Shown here in pieces: positions 1 through 7,701 of a stretch of 34,198 nucleotides of DNA; position 1 is the first letter of the stretch; each line of letters opens with the position of its first letter. Location: NCBI GenBank assembly GCA_020445145.1, contig JAGRHC010000032.1:1-34198 (forward strand), read 5' to 3'. The notes beneath the pieces were generated by a model, which saw only the letters and a list, made by a program, of their open reading frames with translations, made no database searches and was not told where the DNA came from. The stretch comes from Alphaproteobacteria bacterium. Its GTDB lineage: Bacteria > Pseudomonadota > Alphaproteobacteria > Micavibrionales > Micavibrionaceae. A program made the translations under genes and the position numbers.

Positions 1-163
1 CCTTAATCACCGCCATCATCTCCATCCGGTTGTTGGTCGTCTCCGCCTCGCCGCCGCAAAGCTCCTTCTCATGCGCCCCATAGCGCATCACAGCCCCCCA
101 GCCACCCGGCCCGGGATTCCCGCTACAAGCCCCATCCGTATAGATTTCAACAACGCCGCTCAT
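1..163 (-). CDS. rnhA: Ribonuclease HI, N-terminal part (gene runs off the window)
   Basis: The reverse strand from 163 reads [20 protein letters not shown] and continues through [10 protein letters not shown] to [14 protein letters not shown]. This is the first ~54 residues of RNase HI, which cleaves the RNA strand of RNA:DNA hybrids. Two of the four catalytic carboxylates are visible: the Asp of [14 protein letters not shown] and the Glu of NRMEMMA. The rest of the gene lies left of position 1. Its ATG overlaps the stop of the upstream ATPase gene by 4 nt (160-163), so the two are probably translationally coupled. In many alphaproteobacteria rnhA follows ispH and thrB; here an ATPase gene sits in the thrB position. 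Confidence 0.93.
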   Translation of the reverse strand, partial: MSGVVEIYTDGACSGNPGPGGWGAVMRYGAHEKELCGGEAETTNNRMEMMAVIK

Positions 164-912
164 GCCGCAGCCCGCGAAAGCGCTCCGGCCACCCGGCCAA
201 TAAAATCGCTCTCATCCGTCACCCCATGCAAAGACGCGCTCTCCAGCGTCACCCCATACCGGTCCGCGAGCCACTGATATTTCGGCAACCGCGCCGCAAA
301 CAGCTTCGGAAAAACCCAGCGCGAATAATCGTCCGGGTCCATTTCGTCCGGCGAAGAAAGCCCCTTCAAGCCCAAATACTCCGCCACCCACTCATCCAGC
401 TTGCCAGGAGGGAAAAACAACGGCTTGGGGTGTAACTTCGCCCGCTCCAGAACCAACGCCTCCTCGGCCGGCGAAGCCTTCAGATAAACAAACAACGTCG
501 CCGCCCCGATCTCCTCCAGCACAGCCTCATCCATAATCTCGCAAAGGCTTCCCGTCGAATCATGCACATAATGCCGGTCCATCTGCAAAGCCGACGCCGC
601 CGCGCCCCTCACGGCAGCACACTCCGCCTCGTAATAAAGCCTCTGCCGCCGCTTGTACTCCTCAAACGGCAAAGCCCCGCGCCCCGGCTTCCCGATAAAA
701 TCCGACAAAACGCCAATATCATCGGCGCTCTCCATTGGCCGCGGCAAATGCTGCGCCAGATAATGCCGACCAATCTCAAAATCACAGGAAACCCGCGCCC
801 ATCCCCACTGCTCCAGCAACCCCGAAAGATAGGTCTTCCCCACCCCGGACATTCCCATAAAGGTCACCGCCTTGTGCGGCAAATCAAGAAAATCACGCGC
901 GCTCGTCATCAT
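160..912 (-). CDS. P-loop ATPase/kinase of an alphaproteobacterial conserved family
   Basis: The 250-residue protein begins [21 protein letters not shown] Walker A motif, GMSGVGKT, follows near residue 20, after a hydrophobic strand, as in P-loop kinases. Further conserved-looking blocks are [38 protein letters not shown] and [12 protein letters not shown]. They match what I remember of an unnamed ATPase family in Alphaproteobacteria; its substrate is unknown. The [10 protein letters not shown] block could supply the acidic Walker B-like residue. Longer upstream starts exist in the frame but run through the repeat elements at 987-1187, so I chose the double ATG at 909-912. No clear Shine-Dalgarno precedes it; a TATAAA lies about 10 nt upstream. 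The stop overlaps the rnhA start by 4 nt. The gene sits where thrB is often found (ispH-thrB-rnhA). Confidence 0.8.
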   Translation of the reverse strand: MMTSARDFLDLPHKAVTFMGMSGVGKTYLSGLLEQWGWARVSCDFEIGRHYLAQHLPRPMESADDIGVLSDFIGKPGRGALPFEEYKRRQRLYYEAECAAVRGAAASALQMDRHYVHDSTGSLCEIMDEAVLEEIGAATLFVYLKASPAEEALVLERAKLHPKPLFFPPGKLDEWVAEYLGLKGLSSPDEMDPDDYSRWVFPKLFAARLPKYQWLADRYGVTLESASLHGVTDESDFIGRVAGALSRAAA

Positions 913-986
913 AATAAAACCGTTTATAACAGAAAAACCCCAAAGAAAAAGGAGAAACCCTCCAAAGCCCGTCCCTCGCCCCTCCA

Positions 987-1080
987 CGCCGCAAGGCGCA
1001 ACAAAAACAACAAAGAACGCCCCATATCGAAAAAAGCACAATACCTTCGTGCCCTTCGCGCGCTTCGTGGTTAAAAAAAA
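987..1080. repeat. Dispersed intergenic repeat, copy 1
   Basis: This is the first of three related elements in the window. It opens with CGCCGCAAGGCG, a 4-bp stem closed by a GCAA tetraloop, followed by CAACAAAA. After a variable middle comes AAGCACAATAC, then three near-tandem CTTCG-type units (CTTCGTGCC, CTTCGCGCG, CTTCGTGGT) and an A-run. In this copy the middle unit is CTTCGCG rather than CTTCGTG. Read on the minus strand the units encode a spurious HEAREGHEG-type peptide. Copy 2 follows about 7 bases later in the same orientation. Confidence 0.8.
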
Positions 1081-1086
1081 CCAACG

Positions 1087-1187
1087 CGCCGCAAGGCGCA
1101 ACAAAACACCTTCTCTCCCCACCCCCGCAAAAAGAACAAAAAAAAGCACAATATCTTCGTGCCCTTCGTGTTCTTCGTGGTAAAAAA
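1087..1187. repeat. Dispersed intergenic repeat, copy 2
   Basis: Same architecture as copy 1: the CGCCGCAAGGCG hairpin, CAACAAAACACC, a pyrimidine-rich middle, AGAACAAAAAAAAGCACAATAT, then CTTCGTGCC-CTTCGTGTT-CTTCGTGGT and an A-run. The 9-bp periodicity is clean in this copy. It ends about 8 nt before the ispH stop codon. It resembles copy 3 (6850-6951) more than copy 1, notably across the pyrimidine-rich middle. Copies 1 and 2 together fill nearly all of the ispH-ATPase gap. Confidence 0.82.
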
Positions 1188-1195
1188 TTTCTTCT

Positions 1196-2146
1196 CTAGG
1201 CGCTCAAAACCTTCGGCACTTTAAAATTCACATTCTCCTGCGTAATCGCCACCTCACGCACCCGCACAGTAAAATGCTTCCGCGCCGCGTCAATCACCTC
1301 ATGCACCAGAAGCTCCGGCGCACTCGCCCCGGCACTAAGCCCCAGCGTTTCAACACCCTCAAGCCAGCCCCAGTCAATCTCATCCGCCCGCTGCACCAAC
1401 AAAGCCTTACCACATCCGTTCAGCCGCGCCACCTCCACCAGACGATTAGAGTTCGACGAATTCGGCGCCCCGATCACCATCACCGCATCGCTCATCGGCG
1501 CGATCTGCTTCACCGCCGCCTGCCGGTTGGTCGTCGCATAACAAATATCTTCCTTGTGCGGCCCCTTGATCTGCGGGAACCGGGCCTGAAGCGCTGCAAC
1601 AATCTCCGCCGTATCATCCACCGAAAGCGTCGTCTGCGTGCAATAAGCAAGGCGCGCCGGGTCCTCAATCAACAAATCCTCAACATCCAAAGCCGTTTCC
1701 ACCAGAACAACCGCCCCAGGCGGCAACTGCCCCATCGTCCCGATCACTTCCGGATGCCCCGCATGCCCAATCAAAACAATCTGATCCCCAGCCGCAAAAT
1801 GCCGCTCGGCCTCCCGGTGCACTTTGCTCACCAACGGACAGGTTGCATCGATAAAAAACATCTTCCGCGCACTGGCCGCATTCGGCACAGACTTAGGCAC
1901 CCCATGCGCCGAAAAAATCACAGGCTGCCCGTCATCCGGAATCTCGTCCAGCTCTTCAACAAAAACCGCGCCCTGACTTTTCAGCGAATCCACAACAAAC
2001 TTGTTATGCACAATCTCATGGCGCACATACACCGGCGCCCCGTATTTCTCCAGCGCCAGCTCAACAATCTGGATCGCCCGGTCCACCCCTGCGCAAAACC
2101 CGCGCGGCGCCGCCAGCAAAATCGTCAATGAAGGTTTCTCGTCCAT
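1196..2146 (-). CDS. ispH: 4-hydroxy-3-methylbut-2-enyl diphosphate reductase (IspH/LytB)
   Basis: This is the last enzyme of the MEP isoprenoid pathway, reducing HMBPP to IPP and DMAPP with a [4Fe-4S] cluster. The three cluster cysteines are visible: C18 (APRGFCAGV), C103 (DATCPLV) and C202 (ICYATTNRQ). The [10 protein letters not shown] block carries the catalytic Glu133, and [10 protein letters not shown] is also typical. I chose the ATG at 2146, giving 316 residues, the usual length. An AGGGTGG ribosome-binding site lies just upstream, and a longer frame start would add 19 residues with no family match. It is transcribed divergently from the lipoprotein gene at 2251. dxs and ispA, two further isoprenoid genes, lie within 6 kb. 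Confidence 0.97.
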   Translation of the reverse strand: MDEKPSLTILLAAPRGFCAGVDRAIQIVELALEKYGAPVYVRHEIVHNKFVVDSLKSQGAVFVEELDEIPDDGQPVIFSAHGVPKSVPNAASARKMFFIDATCPLVSKVHREAERHFAAGDQIVLIGHAGHPEVIGTMGQLPPGAVVLVETALDVEDLLIEDPARLAYCTQTTLSVDDTAEIVAALQARFPQIKGPHKEDICYATTNRQAAVKQIAPMSDAVMVIGAPNSSNSNRLVEVARLNGCGKALLVQRADEIDWGWLEGVETLGLSAGASAPELLVHEVIDAARKHFTVRVREVAITQENVNFKVPKVLSA

Positions 2147-2188
2147 AGCCACCCTATATAAAGCCTTCATCTGAAATAATCCATACTC

Positions 2189-2217
2189 TTGCGCAATCGC
2201 CAACCCTCCCGTAAAGT
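2189..2217 (+). promoter_or_regulatory. Candidate promoter of the lipoprotein-gmhA operon
   Basis: TTGCGC (2189-2194), a 17-base spacer and TAAAGT (2212-2217) lie in the ispH/lipoprotein divergent gap. A perfect 12-bp palindrome GAAGAATTCTTC (2223-2234) follows at the predicted start site and could be an operator. The match is moderate and untested. Confidence 0.35.
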
Positions 2218-2250
2218 AAAGCGAAGAATTCTTCTAATACAGGACACGGA

Positions 2251-2922
2251 ATGAAAACCCTCCACTACAGCTTTCTGGCTCTGCTGACCCTGTGCATAAG
2301 CGGCTGCGACCAGACGCTCGACGGTTTTATGGACGACTGGAACAATCTCGGCGTAGCGGGCGTATCCGTTGATTCGGTCGGCCCCCAGCGAACAGACATG
2401 CTCCTCGCCAGCCCATGCCCGCAAGTCGAAATCGTCGATGACCTCAGCTCACTGAGCGACTTTCCCGAAGGCAAATCCGGCAGCGACGCTAACCTCGTCT
2501 CCAAGATCGATATTCAGAACGCCGAAAGTACCTGCAAACTCGGCAGCAACACCGCCACCGTCGATCTAAAAGTCGTCTTCAAAGGCACACTAGGCCCGCG
2601 CGCCAAAGTCCGCGCAACCGACAAACCGTTCTTCACCTATCCCTATTTCGTCGCCGTCACCACACCCAGCGGAAAAATCATGGCCAAAGAAATCTTCGCC
2701 GCGTCCATGACCTACAACGGCAAGGAAAAAACTCACACCTACTACGAAAACCTCCGCCAGATCATCCCGATCCTGAACAAGGATGTCGCCCGTCAATACA
2801 GGATACTCGTCGGCTTCCAGCTCTCGCCCGACCAGCTCGCCTACAACCGCGAGCACATGATCCCGTCCGACAAGGCCGAAAAAATCTCAACCGGCGCCGG
2901 ACTGTCACGGACCAAGGAATAA
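2251..2922 (+). CDS. Putative lipoprotein of unknown function
   Basis: The 223-residue protein has a lipoprotein signal: MKT, a hydrophobic stretch, then the lipobox ISGC with the acylated cysteine at residue 19. The mature part begins [16 protein letters not shown]. It contains two further cysteines ([11 protein letters not shown] and STCKLGS), a possible disulfide. The middle ([18 protein letters not shown]) looks like a beta-rich domain that may resemble Ig-like or transthyretin-type folds, but I cannot assign it. The start is supported by AGGA about 8 nt upstream. It ends 11 nt before gmhA, so the two are probably co-transcribed, which is consistent with a cell-envelope role. Confidence 0.75.
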   Translation: MKTLHYSFLALLTLCISGCDQTLDGFMDDWNNLGVAGVSVDSVGPQRTDMLLASPCPQVEIVDDLSSLSDFPEGKSGSDANLVSKIDIQNAESTCKLGSNTATVDLKVVFKGTLGPRAKVRATDKPFFTYPYFVAVTTPSGKIMAKEIFAASMTYNGKEKTHTYYENLRQIIPILNKDVARQYRILVGFQLSPDQLAYNREHMIPSDKAEKISTGAGLSRTKE

Positions 2923-2933
2923 GATACCGCGTC

Positions 2934-3521
2934 ATGACTGCTTTCAATCTCGACTCTTTCTGGCTCGCCGAAAAACAAGACCACATCGACGCCGTAGAAA
3001 AAACCTTCGAAGCCTTAAAACCGGCCTTCGAACAACTCGCCGATGCCTGCACCAAGGCCGTACGCCAAGGCAACAAAATCCTGTTCTTCGGCAACGGAGG
3101 CAGCGCCGCCGACGCCCAGCACCTCGCGACCGAACTCACTGTACGCTTCATCAATGACCGCAAACCGATCCCGGCCATTGCGCTTACAACCGACACCTCG
3201 GCCCTGACCGCCATCGGCAACGACTACGGCTTCGACCATCTCTTCGCCCGTCAGGTCGAAGCGCTGGGCAACAAAGGCGACATCGCACTGGGCATCAGCA
3301 CCTCCGGCCACAGCCCCAACGTCCTCACCGCCCTCGAAATGGCGCGCAGCAAAGGCCTGACCACCATCGGCCTTACAGGCAGAAACGGCGGAAAAATGCC
3401 GGACCTCTGCGACATCTGCCTGACCGTCCCCGCACAGGCCACCGCCCGCATCCAGGAAATGCACATCACCCTCGGCCACATGCTCTGCGCCGCGCTAGAG
3501 CAAAAACTGGAGCTGGCATAA
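2934..3521 (+). CDS. gmhA: Phosphoheptose isomerase (sedoheptulose 7-phosphate isomerase)
   Basis: The 195-residue protein has the SIS sugar-isomerase fold of GmhA. This enzyme converts sedoheptulose 7-phosphate to D-glycero-manno-heptose 7-phosphate, the first step of ADP-heptose synthesis for the lipopolysaccharide inner core. Signature blocks are [20 protein letters not shown] (phosphate binding and catalytic Glu), [16 protein letters not shown], and the C-terminal [12 protein letters not shown] with the catalytic His. Length is normal. There is no obvious ribosome-binding site, in keeping with its position 11 nt behind the lipoprotein gene. The GT9 heptosyltransferase-like gene at 29513-30502 could use the heptose product. 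Confidence 0.95.
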   Translation: MTAFNLDSFWLAEKQDHIDAVEKTFEALKPAFEQLADACTKAVRQGNKILFFGNGGSAADAQHLATELTVRFINDRKPIPAIALTTDTSALTAIGNDYGFDHLFARQVEALGNKGDIALGISTSGHSPNVLTALEMARSKGLTTIGLTGRNGGKMPDLCDICLTVPAQATARIQEMHITLGHMLCAALEQKLELA

Positions 3522-3527
3522 ATGCTC

Positions 3528-3556
3528 TTGAGGAATCGCCCCATCTGGCATAAACT
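3528..3556 (+). promoter_or_regulatory. Candidate promoter for xseB-ispA-dxs
   Basis: TTGAGG (3528-3533), a 17-base spacer and TAAACT (3551-3556) fall in the 76-base gap between gmhA and xseB. The gap is larger than others in this run, which fits a new transcription start. Moderate consensus match only. Confidence 0.35.
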
Positions 3557-3597
3557 CTTCCACGTTTTGCCGTAAAACAATAAATCAGGGATAAACA

Positions 3598-3843
3598 ATG
3601 GGACAAGCAAACCCGGTCGAAAACCTAAGCTTTGAAACAGCCCTCGAGGAACTCGAAACCATCGTCCGCAGCCTCGAAAGCGGACAGGCCCCACTCGAAG
3701 ACTCCATCAAAGCCTACGAACGCGGCACCCTGCTGAAAGATCACTGCGCGAAAAAACTCCGCGAGGCGCAAGCCAAAATCGAAAAAATCGCCGTCGCCAA
3801 GGACGGCAGCATAACAACCCAACCCCTTGACCCGGAAGAATAA
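3598..3843 (+). CDS. xseB: Exodeoxyribonuclease VII small subunit
   Basis: The 81-residue protein has the XseB signature LSFETALEELETIVRSLESG, followed by LEDSIKAYERGTLLKDHCAK and a helical tail. XseB binds the large subunit XseA to form exonuclease VII, which degrades single-stranded DNA. The small size is normal. CAGGG precedes the ATG at a usable distance. It lies 5 nt before ispA; xseB-ispA-dxs is a widespread proteobacterial order, which supports all three calls. xseA is not in the window. Confidence 0.93.
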   Translation: MGQANPVENLSFETALEELETIVRSLESGQAPLEDSIKAYERGTLLKDHCAKKLREAQAKIEKIAVAKDGSITTQPLDPEE

Positions 3844-3848
3844 ATCCC

Positions 3849-4760
3849 ATGGCGCCATCCCCCAGAGAAGCAGCCCCCCGGCTGCAGCAGGAAATGAACG
3901 CAGTTGTCGAATCCGTCAACAAGACCATCGACCGCCTCCTCCCTGAAACCGACCTTGCCGAAAACAAGCTCTACCAGGCCATGCGCCACGGCACCCTGAA
4001 CGGTGGAAAACGTCTGCGCCCGTTCCTCGTGATGCACTCCGCGTCCCTGTTCAACGTCGACCCGCTGCGCGCCCGCCGCGTCGCCGCCGCTCTGGAATTC
4101 GTACATTGTTACTCACTGGTCCACGATGACCTCCCGGCCATGGACAACGCAGCTCTGCGCCGCGGCAAACCGACCGTCCACCGCCAGTACGACGAAGCCA
4201 CCGCCATCCTCGCCGGTGACGCGCTTCTAACCCTCGCCTTCCAGGTCTTAAGCGAACCCGACACCCACGAAGACCCCCGCGTCCGCTGCGAACTCATCAG
4301 CGCCCTCGCCAAAGCCTCCGGCGGCCACGGCATGGTCGGCGGCCAGATGCTCGACCTCATCGGCGAAGAAAAAGAATTTGATCTGGGCACCATCTCCCGC
4401 CTGCAACGCATGAAAACCGGCAAACTCATGGCCTTCGCCTGCGAAGCCGGCGCCATCATGGGCAAAGGCAACGAGCCCCACCGCAAGGCCCTGTGCAACT
4501 ACGCCTACGACCTCGGCCTCGCCTTCCAGGTCACCGACGACATCCTCGACGTCGAAGCCGACCCGCAGGACACCGGCAAGGACACCCAAAAGGACGAACA
4601 GGCCGGCAAAGCCACCTTCGTCTCCGCCATGGGCAAGGAACAAGCCAAAGAGCGCGCTGAAATGCTGGTCAAACAAGCCATCGCGCACCTGAAAATCTTC
4701 GACGGCCGCGCCGAAATGCTCAAGGAACTCGCACAATACGTCCTCGAACGCCGCGCTTGA
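3849..4760 (+). CDS. ispA: Farnesyl diphosphate synthase (short-chain polyprenyl synthetase)
   Basis: The 303-residue protein is a trans-prenyltransferase that adds IPP to DMAPP and GPP to make FPP. The GGKRLRPFL block is near residue 52. The first Asp-rich motif DDLPAMD (D93-D98) has the two-residue insertion typical of bacterial FPP synthases, and the second motif DDILD is near residue 230. GGQMLDL and KTGKLMAFA are also present. The ATG sits 5 nt after the xseB stop with GAAGAA upstream as a weak ribosome-binding site. Product chain length (FPP versus GGPP) is inferred from the motif type only. Confidence 0.93.
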   Translation: MAPSPREAAPRLQQEMNAVVESVNKTIDRLLPETDLAENKLYQAMRHGTLNGGKRLRPFLVMHSASLFNVDPLRARRVAAALEFVHCYSLVHDDLPAMDNAALRRGKPTVHRQYDEATAILAGDALLTLAFQVLSEPDTHEDPRVRCELISALAKASGGHGMVGGQMLDLIGEEKEFDLGTISRLQRMKTGKLMAFACEAGAIMGKGNEPHRKALCNYAYDLGLAFQVTDDILDVEADPQDTGKDTQKDEQAGKATFVSAMGKEQAKERAEMLVKQAIAHLKIFDGRAEMLKELAQYVLERRA

Positions 4761-4824
4761 TTTGCGCCGGCCATAGAATAAAAATAGTTGTGCTTTAGCG
4801 CATCTTTATGATTTAAAGGCGGTT

Positions 4825-6804
4825 ATGACCCACGCTCATGAACAACAGGAACAATACCCCCTGCCCGCACCGAACGCCGATAATCACGACGAGAAATCCG
4901 CGCCGATCCTCGCGCGCATCGACAGCCCGGCAGACCTGAAGGACCTCGCCTCCCAGGACCTCAAAACCCTGAGCACCGAACTCCGCGACTTCATGATCGC
5001 GCAAGTGTCTAAAACCGGCGGCCACCTCGGCGCAGGCCTCGGCGTTGTCGAGCTCACCGTCGCCCTCCACGCCGTTTTCGACACCCCCGAAGACCGCATC
5101 ATCTGGGACGTCGGCCACCAATCCTACCCCCACAAAATTCTGACCGGCCGCAAAGAGCGCATGCACACGCTCCGCCAGGGCGGCGGCCTGTCCGGCTTCA
5201 CCAAACGCGATGAAAGCCCCTACGACCCCTTCGGCGCCGCCCACAGCTCCACCTCCATCTCCGCCGGCCTCGGCATGGCCGCCGCCAGAGACCTGAACAA
5301 CCTGAACAACGAGCTGGACGAGCGCCACGTCATCTGCGTCATCGGCGACGGCGCCATGTCCGCCGGCATGGCCTACGAAGCCATGAACAACGCCGGCGCC
5401 CACACCATAGGCGGCAAGCGCAGCAAACTGATCGTCATCCTCAACGATAACGAAATGTCCATCGCCCCGCCCGTCGGCGCCATGAGCCGCCACTTGACCC
5501 GCATCGTCTCCTCCCGCCCGTACTTGAGCGCACGGGAAATCGGCAAAAAAGTCACCGGCCTCCTGCCCTCACCGTTACGCCACGCCGCCAAACGCGCCGA
5601 AGAAGGCGCCCGCCATGCCATCGGCGGCGGCTCCCTCTTCGAAGAACTCGGCTTCTACTACATCGGCCCCGTCGACGGCCACAACCTCGACCACCTGCTC
5701 CCGATCCTCAAAAACGCGAAAGCCGGCCAATACGAAGGCCCGATCCTGATCCACGCCATCACCCAGAAGGGCAAAGGCTACCTCCCTGCCGAAAACGCGA
5801 AAGATAAAATGCACGGCGTCCGCAAATTCGACGTCGTGACCGGCGCGCAGGTCAAAGCCAAAATCGGCGCCCCGACCTACACCAAAGTCTTCGCAGACGC
5901 CCTCATAGAACAAGCCCGCAAAGACCCCAAAATCGTCGCCATCACCGCCGCCATGCCCTCCGGCACAGGCTTGGATTCCTTCGGCCACCAATTCCCCGAA
6001 AGAACCTTCGATGTCGGCATCGCCGAACAGCACGCCGTCACCTTCGCCGCAGGCCTCGCCACGGAAGGCTATAAACCCTTCGTCGCCATATACTCAACCT
6101 TCCTGCAACGCGCCTACGACCAACTCGTCCACGACGTCGCCATCCAGAATTTGCCCGTACGCTTCGCCATAGACCGCGCCGGCCTGGTCGGCGCCGACGG
6201 GTGTACGCATGCCGGAGCCTTCGACCTGGCCTATCTCTGCTGCCTGCCGAATATGACAGTCATGGCCCCGTCCGACGAAGCCGAACTTGTCAACATGGTC
6301 GCCACCGCCGCAGCCTATAATGACGGCCCCATCGCCTTCCGCTACCCCAGAGGCGAAGGCACAGGCGCAACAATCCCTGAATCTCCGGAAATTCTAGAAA
6401 TCGGCAAAGGCCGCATCGTCCGCGAAGGCAAAGACATCGCCATCCTCTCCCTCGGCCCCCGCCTCGAAGACGCCCTCAAAGCCGCCGATGAGCTCGAACA
6501 ACAAGGCATCGCTGCCACCGTCGCCGACGCAAGATTCGCAAAACCGCTGGACGAAGACCTGATCAAAACCCTCGTCCAAAACCACACCGCCCTCATCACC
6601 ATCGAAGAAGGCGCCAGCGGCGGCTTTGGAGCCCACGTTCTGACATTCCTCACCCAAAACGGCCTCCTCGACAACGGCCAGTGCAAAATTCGCACGCTGA
6701 CCCTCCCTGACATCTTCCAGGACCAGGACACCCCCGAAAAGCAATACGAACAAGCAGGCCTGACCGCGAACGCCATCCTCAAAACCGCACAAGCACTTCT
6801 ATAG
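4825..6804 (+). CDS. dxs: 1-deoxy-D-xylulose-5-phosphate synthase
   Basis: The 659-residue protein is the thiamine diphosphate-dependent first enzyme of the MEP pathway, joining pyruvate and glyceraldehyde 3-phosphate. The N-terminal part has [32 protein letters not shown] and the ThDP/Mg motif [16 protein letters not shown] ending in NDNEMSI. The pyrimidine-binding domain has [30 protein letters not shown] and [13 protein letters not shown]. The C-terminal transketolase domain has [12 protein letters not shown]. An N-terminal extension of about 25 polar residues precedes the family core. AAAGGCGG is a good ribosome-binding site for the ATG at 4825. The gene lies 64 nt after ispA. It is followed by repeat copy 3 at 6850. 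Confidence 0.97.
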   Translation: MTHAHEQQEQYPLPAPNADNHDEKSAPILARIDSPADLKDLASQDLKTLSTELRDFMIAQVSKTGGHLGAGLGVVELTVALHAVFDTPEDRIIWDVGHQSYPHKILTGRKERMHTLRQGGGLSGFTKRDESPYDPFGAAHSSTSISAGLGMAAARDLNNLNNELDERHVICVIGDGAMSAGMAYEAMNNAGAHTIGGKRSKLIVILNDNEMSIAPPVGAMSRHLTRIVSSRPYLSAREIGKKVTGLLPSPLRHAAKRAEEGARHAIGGGSLFEELGFYYIGPVDGHNLDHLLPILKNAKAGQYEGPILIHAITQKGKGYLPAENAKDKMHGVRKFDVVTGAQVKAKIGAPTYTKVFADALIEQARKDPKIVAITAAMPSGTGLDSFGHQFPERTFDVGIAEQHAVTFAAGLATEGYKPFVAIYSTFLQRAYDQLVHDVAIQNLPVRFAIDRAGLVGADGCTHAGAFDLAYLCCLPNMTVMAPSDEAELVNMVATAAAYNDGPIAFRYPRGEGTGATIPESPEILEIGKGRIVREGKDIAILSLGPRLEDALKAADELEQQGIAATVADARFAKPLDEDLIKTLVQNHTALITIEEGASGGFGAHVLTFLTQNGLLDNGQCKIRTLTLPDIFQDQDTPEKQYEQAGLTANAILKTAQALL

Positions 6805-6849
6805 TCATTTCAACTTATTTTCAGAACCTCCGCCCCCATCGCCACCCCG

Positions 6850-6951
6850 CGCCGCAAGGCGCAACAAAACACCTCTCTCCCCGCCCCCACAAAAAGAACA
6901 TAAAAAAGCACAATATCTTCGTGCCCTTCGTGCGCTTCGTGGTTAAAAAAA
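6850..6951. repeat. Dispersed intergenic repeat, copy 3
   Basis: Same organisation as the two copies at 987-1187: the CGCCGCAAGGCG hairpin, CAACAAAACACC, a pyrimidine-rich middle, AAGAACATAAAAAAGCACAATAT, three 9-bp units (CTTCGTGCC, CTTCGTGCG, CTTCGTGGT) and a terminal A-run. It lies about 45 nt downstream of dxs and 65 nt before the promoter at 7016, in the same orientation as the other copies. Confidence 0.82.
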
Positions 6952-7015
6952 CCGCCTCCCCGAATGGGCCGTCTTTTCAATTTATGTGCATGCAAACCAC
7001 TGCATCAGAATTTCC

Positions 7016-7044
7016 TTGACATAAAAGGAATATACTCCTATATT
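7016..7044 (+). promoter_or_regulatory. Strong sigma-70-type promoter, apparently leaderless
   Basis: A perfect -35 TTGACA (7016-7021), a 17-base spacer and -10 TATATT (7039-7044). Placing the last -10 base at -7 puts +1 on the A of the ATG at 7051. No ribosome-binding site separates the -10 from the ATG (only CTGATC), so the mRNA should be leaderless. This is the best promoter match in the window. Confidence 0.7.
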
Positions 7045-7045
7045 C
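7026..7045. promoter_or_regulatory. Overlapping palindromes in the -35/-10 spacer (candidate operator)
   Basis: Two dyads overlap. A perfect inverted repeat GAATATA-CTCC-TATATTC spans 7028-7045 and covers the -10. A near-perfect 14-bp palindrome AGGAATATACTCCT spans 7026-7039. Their position between the promoter elements suits a repressor that blocks RNA polymerase. No adjacent gene encodes an obvious cognate regulator. Confidence 0.55.
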
Positions 7046-7050
7046 TGATC

Positions 7051-7401
7051 ATGGAAAAAGAAAACACACCCCCCACCACAGACCGCATCCCCGTCCCGTT
7101 CGAGCTGCCCCCGCCGCCGACCATCTCGGAAATGACCGAAAACCTGAGATTTGCAGTGCAATACGAAGGTCTTTTTAACGATCAAACCCTGCTTCAACGT
7201 CAGGCAGAAATCCTCAACACCCTCTTCACAACCATCCTTGACAAAAAAATCTGCGCCGACAGCAAGGATTTTGGATATTACACCGACACCACTCAGGGCT
7301 GGATCGAGGTTGCCCTGCGTATCCAGAAACAATGTGCCGACACCCTAAAGGCCCGCGCCGCCATCGTCTACATGAACACCATCGCACCGCCAAAACGCTA
7401 G
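7051..7401 (+). CDS. Conserved-type hypothetical protein, first gene of an orphan pair
   Basis: The 116-residue protein has a Pro-rich acidic start (MEKENTPPTTDRIPVPFELP) and a helical remainder. It ends GWIEVALRIQKQCADTLKAR and AAIVYMNTIAPPKR. From memory, the ALR-Q-QC--TL-A pattern recurs in small alphaproteobacterial orphan proteins of unknown function that precede a second gene like the one at 7446; I could not check this. I chose the ATG at 7051 because the promoter's predicted start falls on it, although a longer frame begins at 6964 across the promoter. There is no signal peptide or membrane segment. The gene is boxed between repeat copy 3 and a HAD gene. No function is assigned. Confidence 0.65.
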   Translation: MEKENTPPTTDRIPVPFELPPPPTISEMTENLRFAVQYEGLFNDQTLLQRQAEILNTLFTTILDKKICADSKDFGYYTDTTQGWIEVALRIQKQCADTLKARAAIVYMNTIAPPKR

Positions 7402-7445
7402 CCCCCCCCGGAAAAAAGTCAGAACAAAAAGAAGGATCACAGCAT

Positions 7446-7697
7446 TTGAAAAGAAAAACAAAGGGTTGGAGCGAAGAACGAAGACGCAAGCAATCCGAAA
7501 ATATCCGCAAAACCAAACCATGGACAAAAACCACCGGCCCTCGCACCCCTGAGGGCAAGGAAGCCGTCTCCCAAAACGCCCTGAAACACGGCCTACACAG
7601 CGCCGACATACAAGAACTCCGCCGCCTTCTGCGCCATCAAAAAGCGTGTGTAAAATCCGTTCTCGCTCGACAGAATACCCAAAAAACATTAGGGTGA
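7446..7697 (+). CDS. Small basic protein with GPRTPEGK...NALKHGL motif
   Basis: An 83-residue, Lys/Arg-rich protein starting at a TTG (LKRKTKGWSEERRRKQ if read literally). AAGGA lies about 10 nt upstream, which decides this start over an in-frame ATG at 7332 that would overlap the previous gene. The core TTGPRTPEGKEAVSQNALKHGLHS matches a small uncharacterised motif (GPKT-EGK----NALKHG) that I recall from many alphaproteobacterial orphan and phage-like genes. The basic charge suggests nucleic acid binding, which is only inference. It lies 44 nt after the 116-residue gene and 4 nt before the HAD gene, so all three may share the promoter at 7016. Confidence 0.6.
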   Translation: MKRKTKGWSEERRRKQSENIRKTKPWTKTTGPRTPEGKEAVSQNALKHGLHSADIQELRRLLRHQKACVKSVLARQNTQKTLG

Positions 7698-7701
7698 AAC
7701 C

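Noticed and set aside
893..1084. Peptide containing NHEAREGHEGIVLF on the minus strand
   Set aside because: It is the translation of the CTTCGTG repeat, which occurs three times in the window; spurious.
1274..2131. A 285-codon plus-strand open frame opposite ispH
   Set aside because: Antisense shadow with extreme Arg/His content; IspH is complete with all its cysteines.
4813..5493. A 226-codon minus-strand frame within dxs
   Set aside because: Gly/Ala/Val-rich shadow of a high-GC coding region; dxs is complete on the plus strand.
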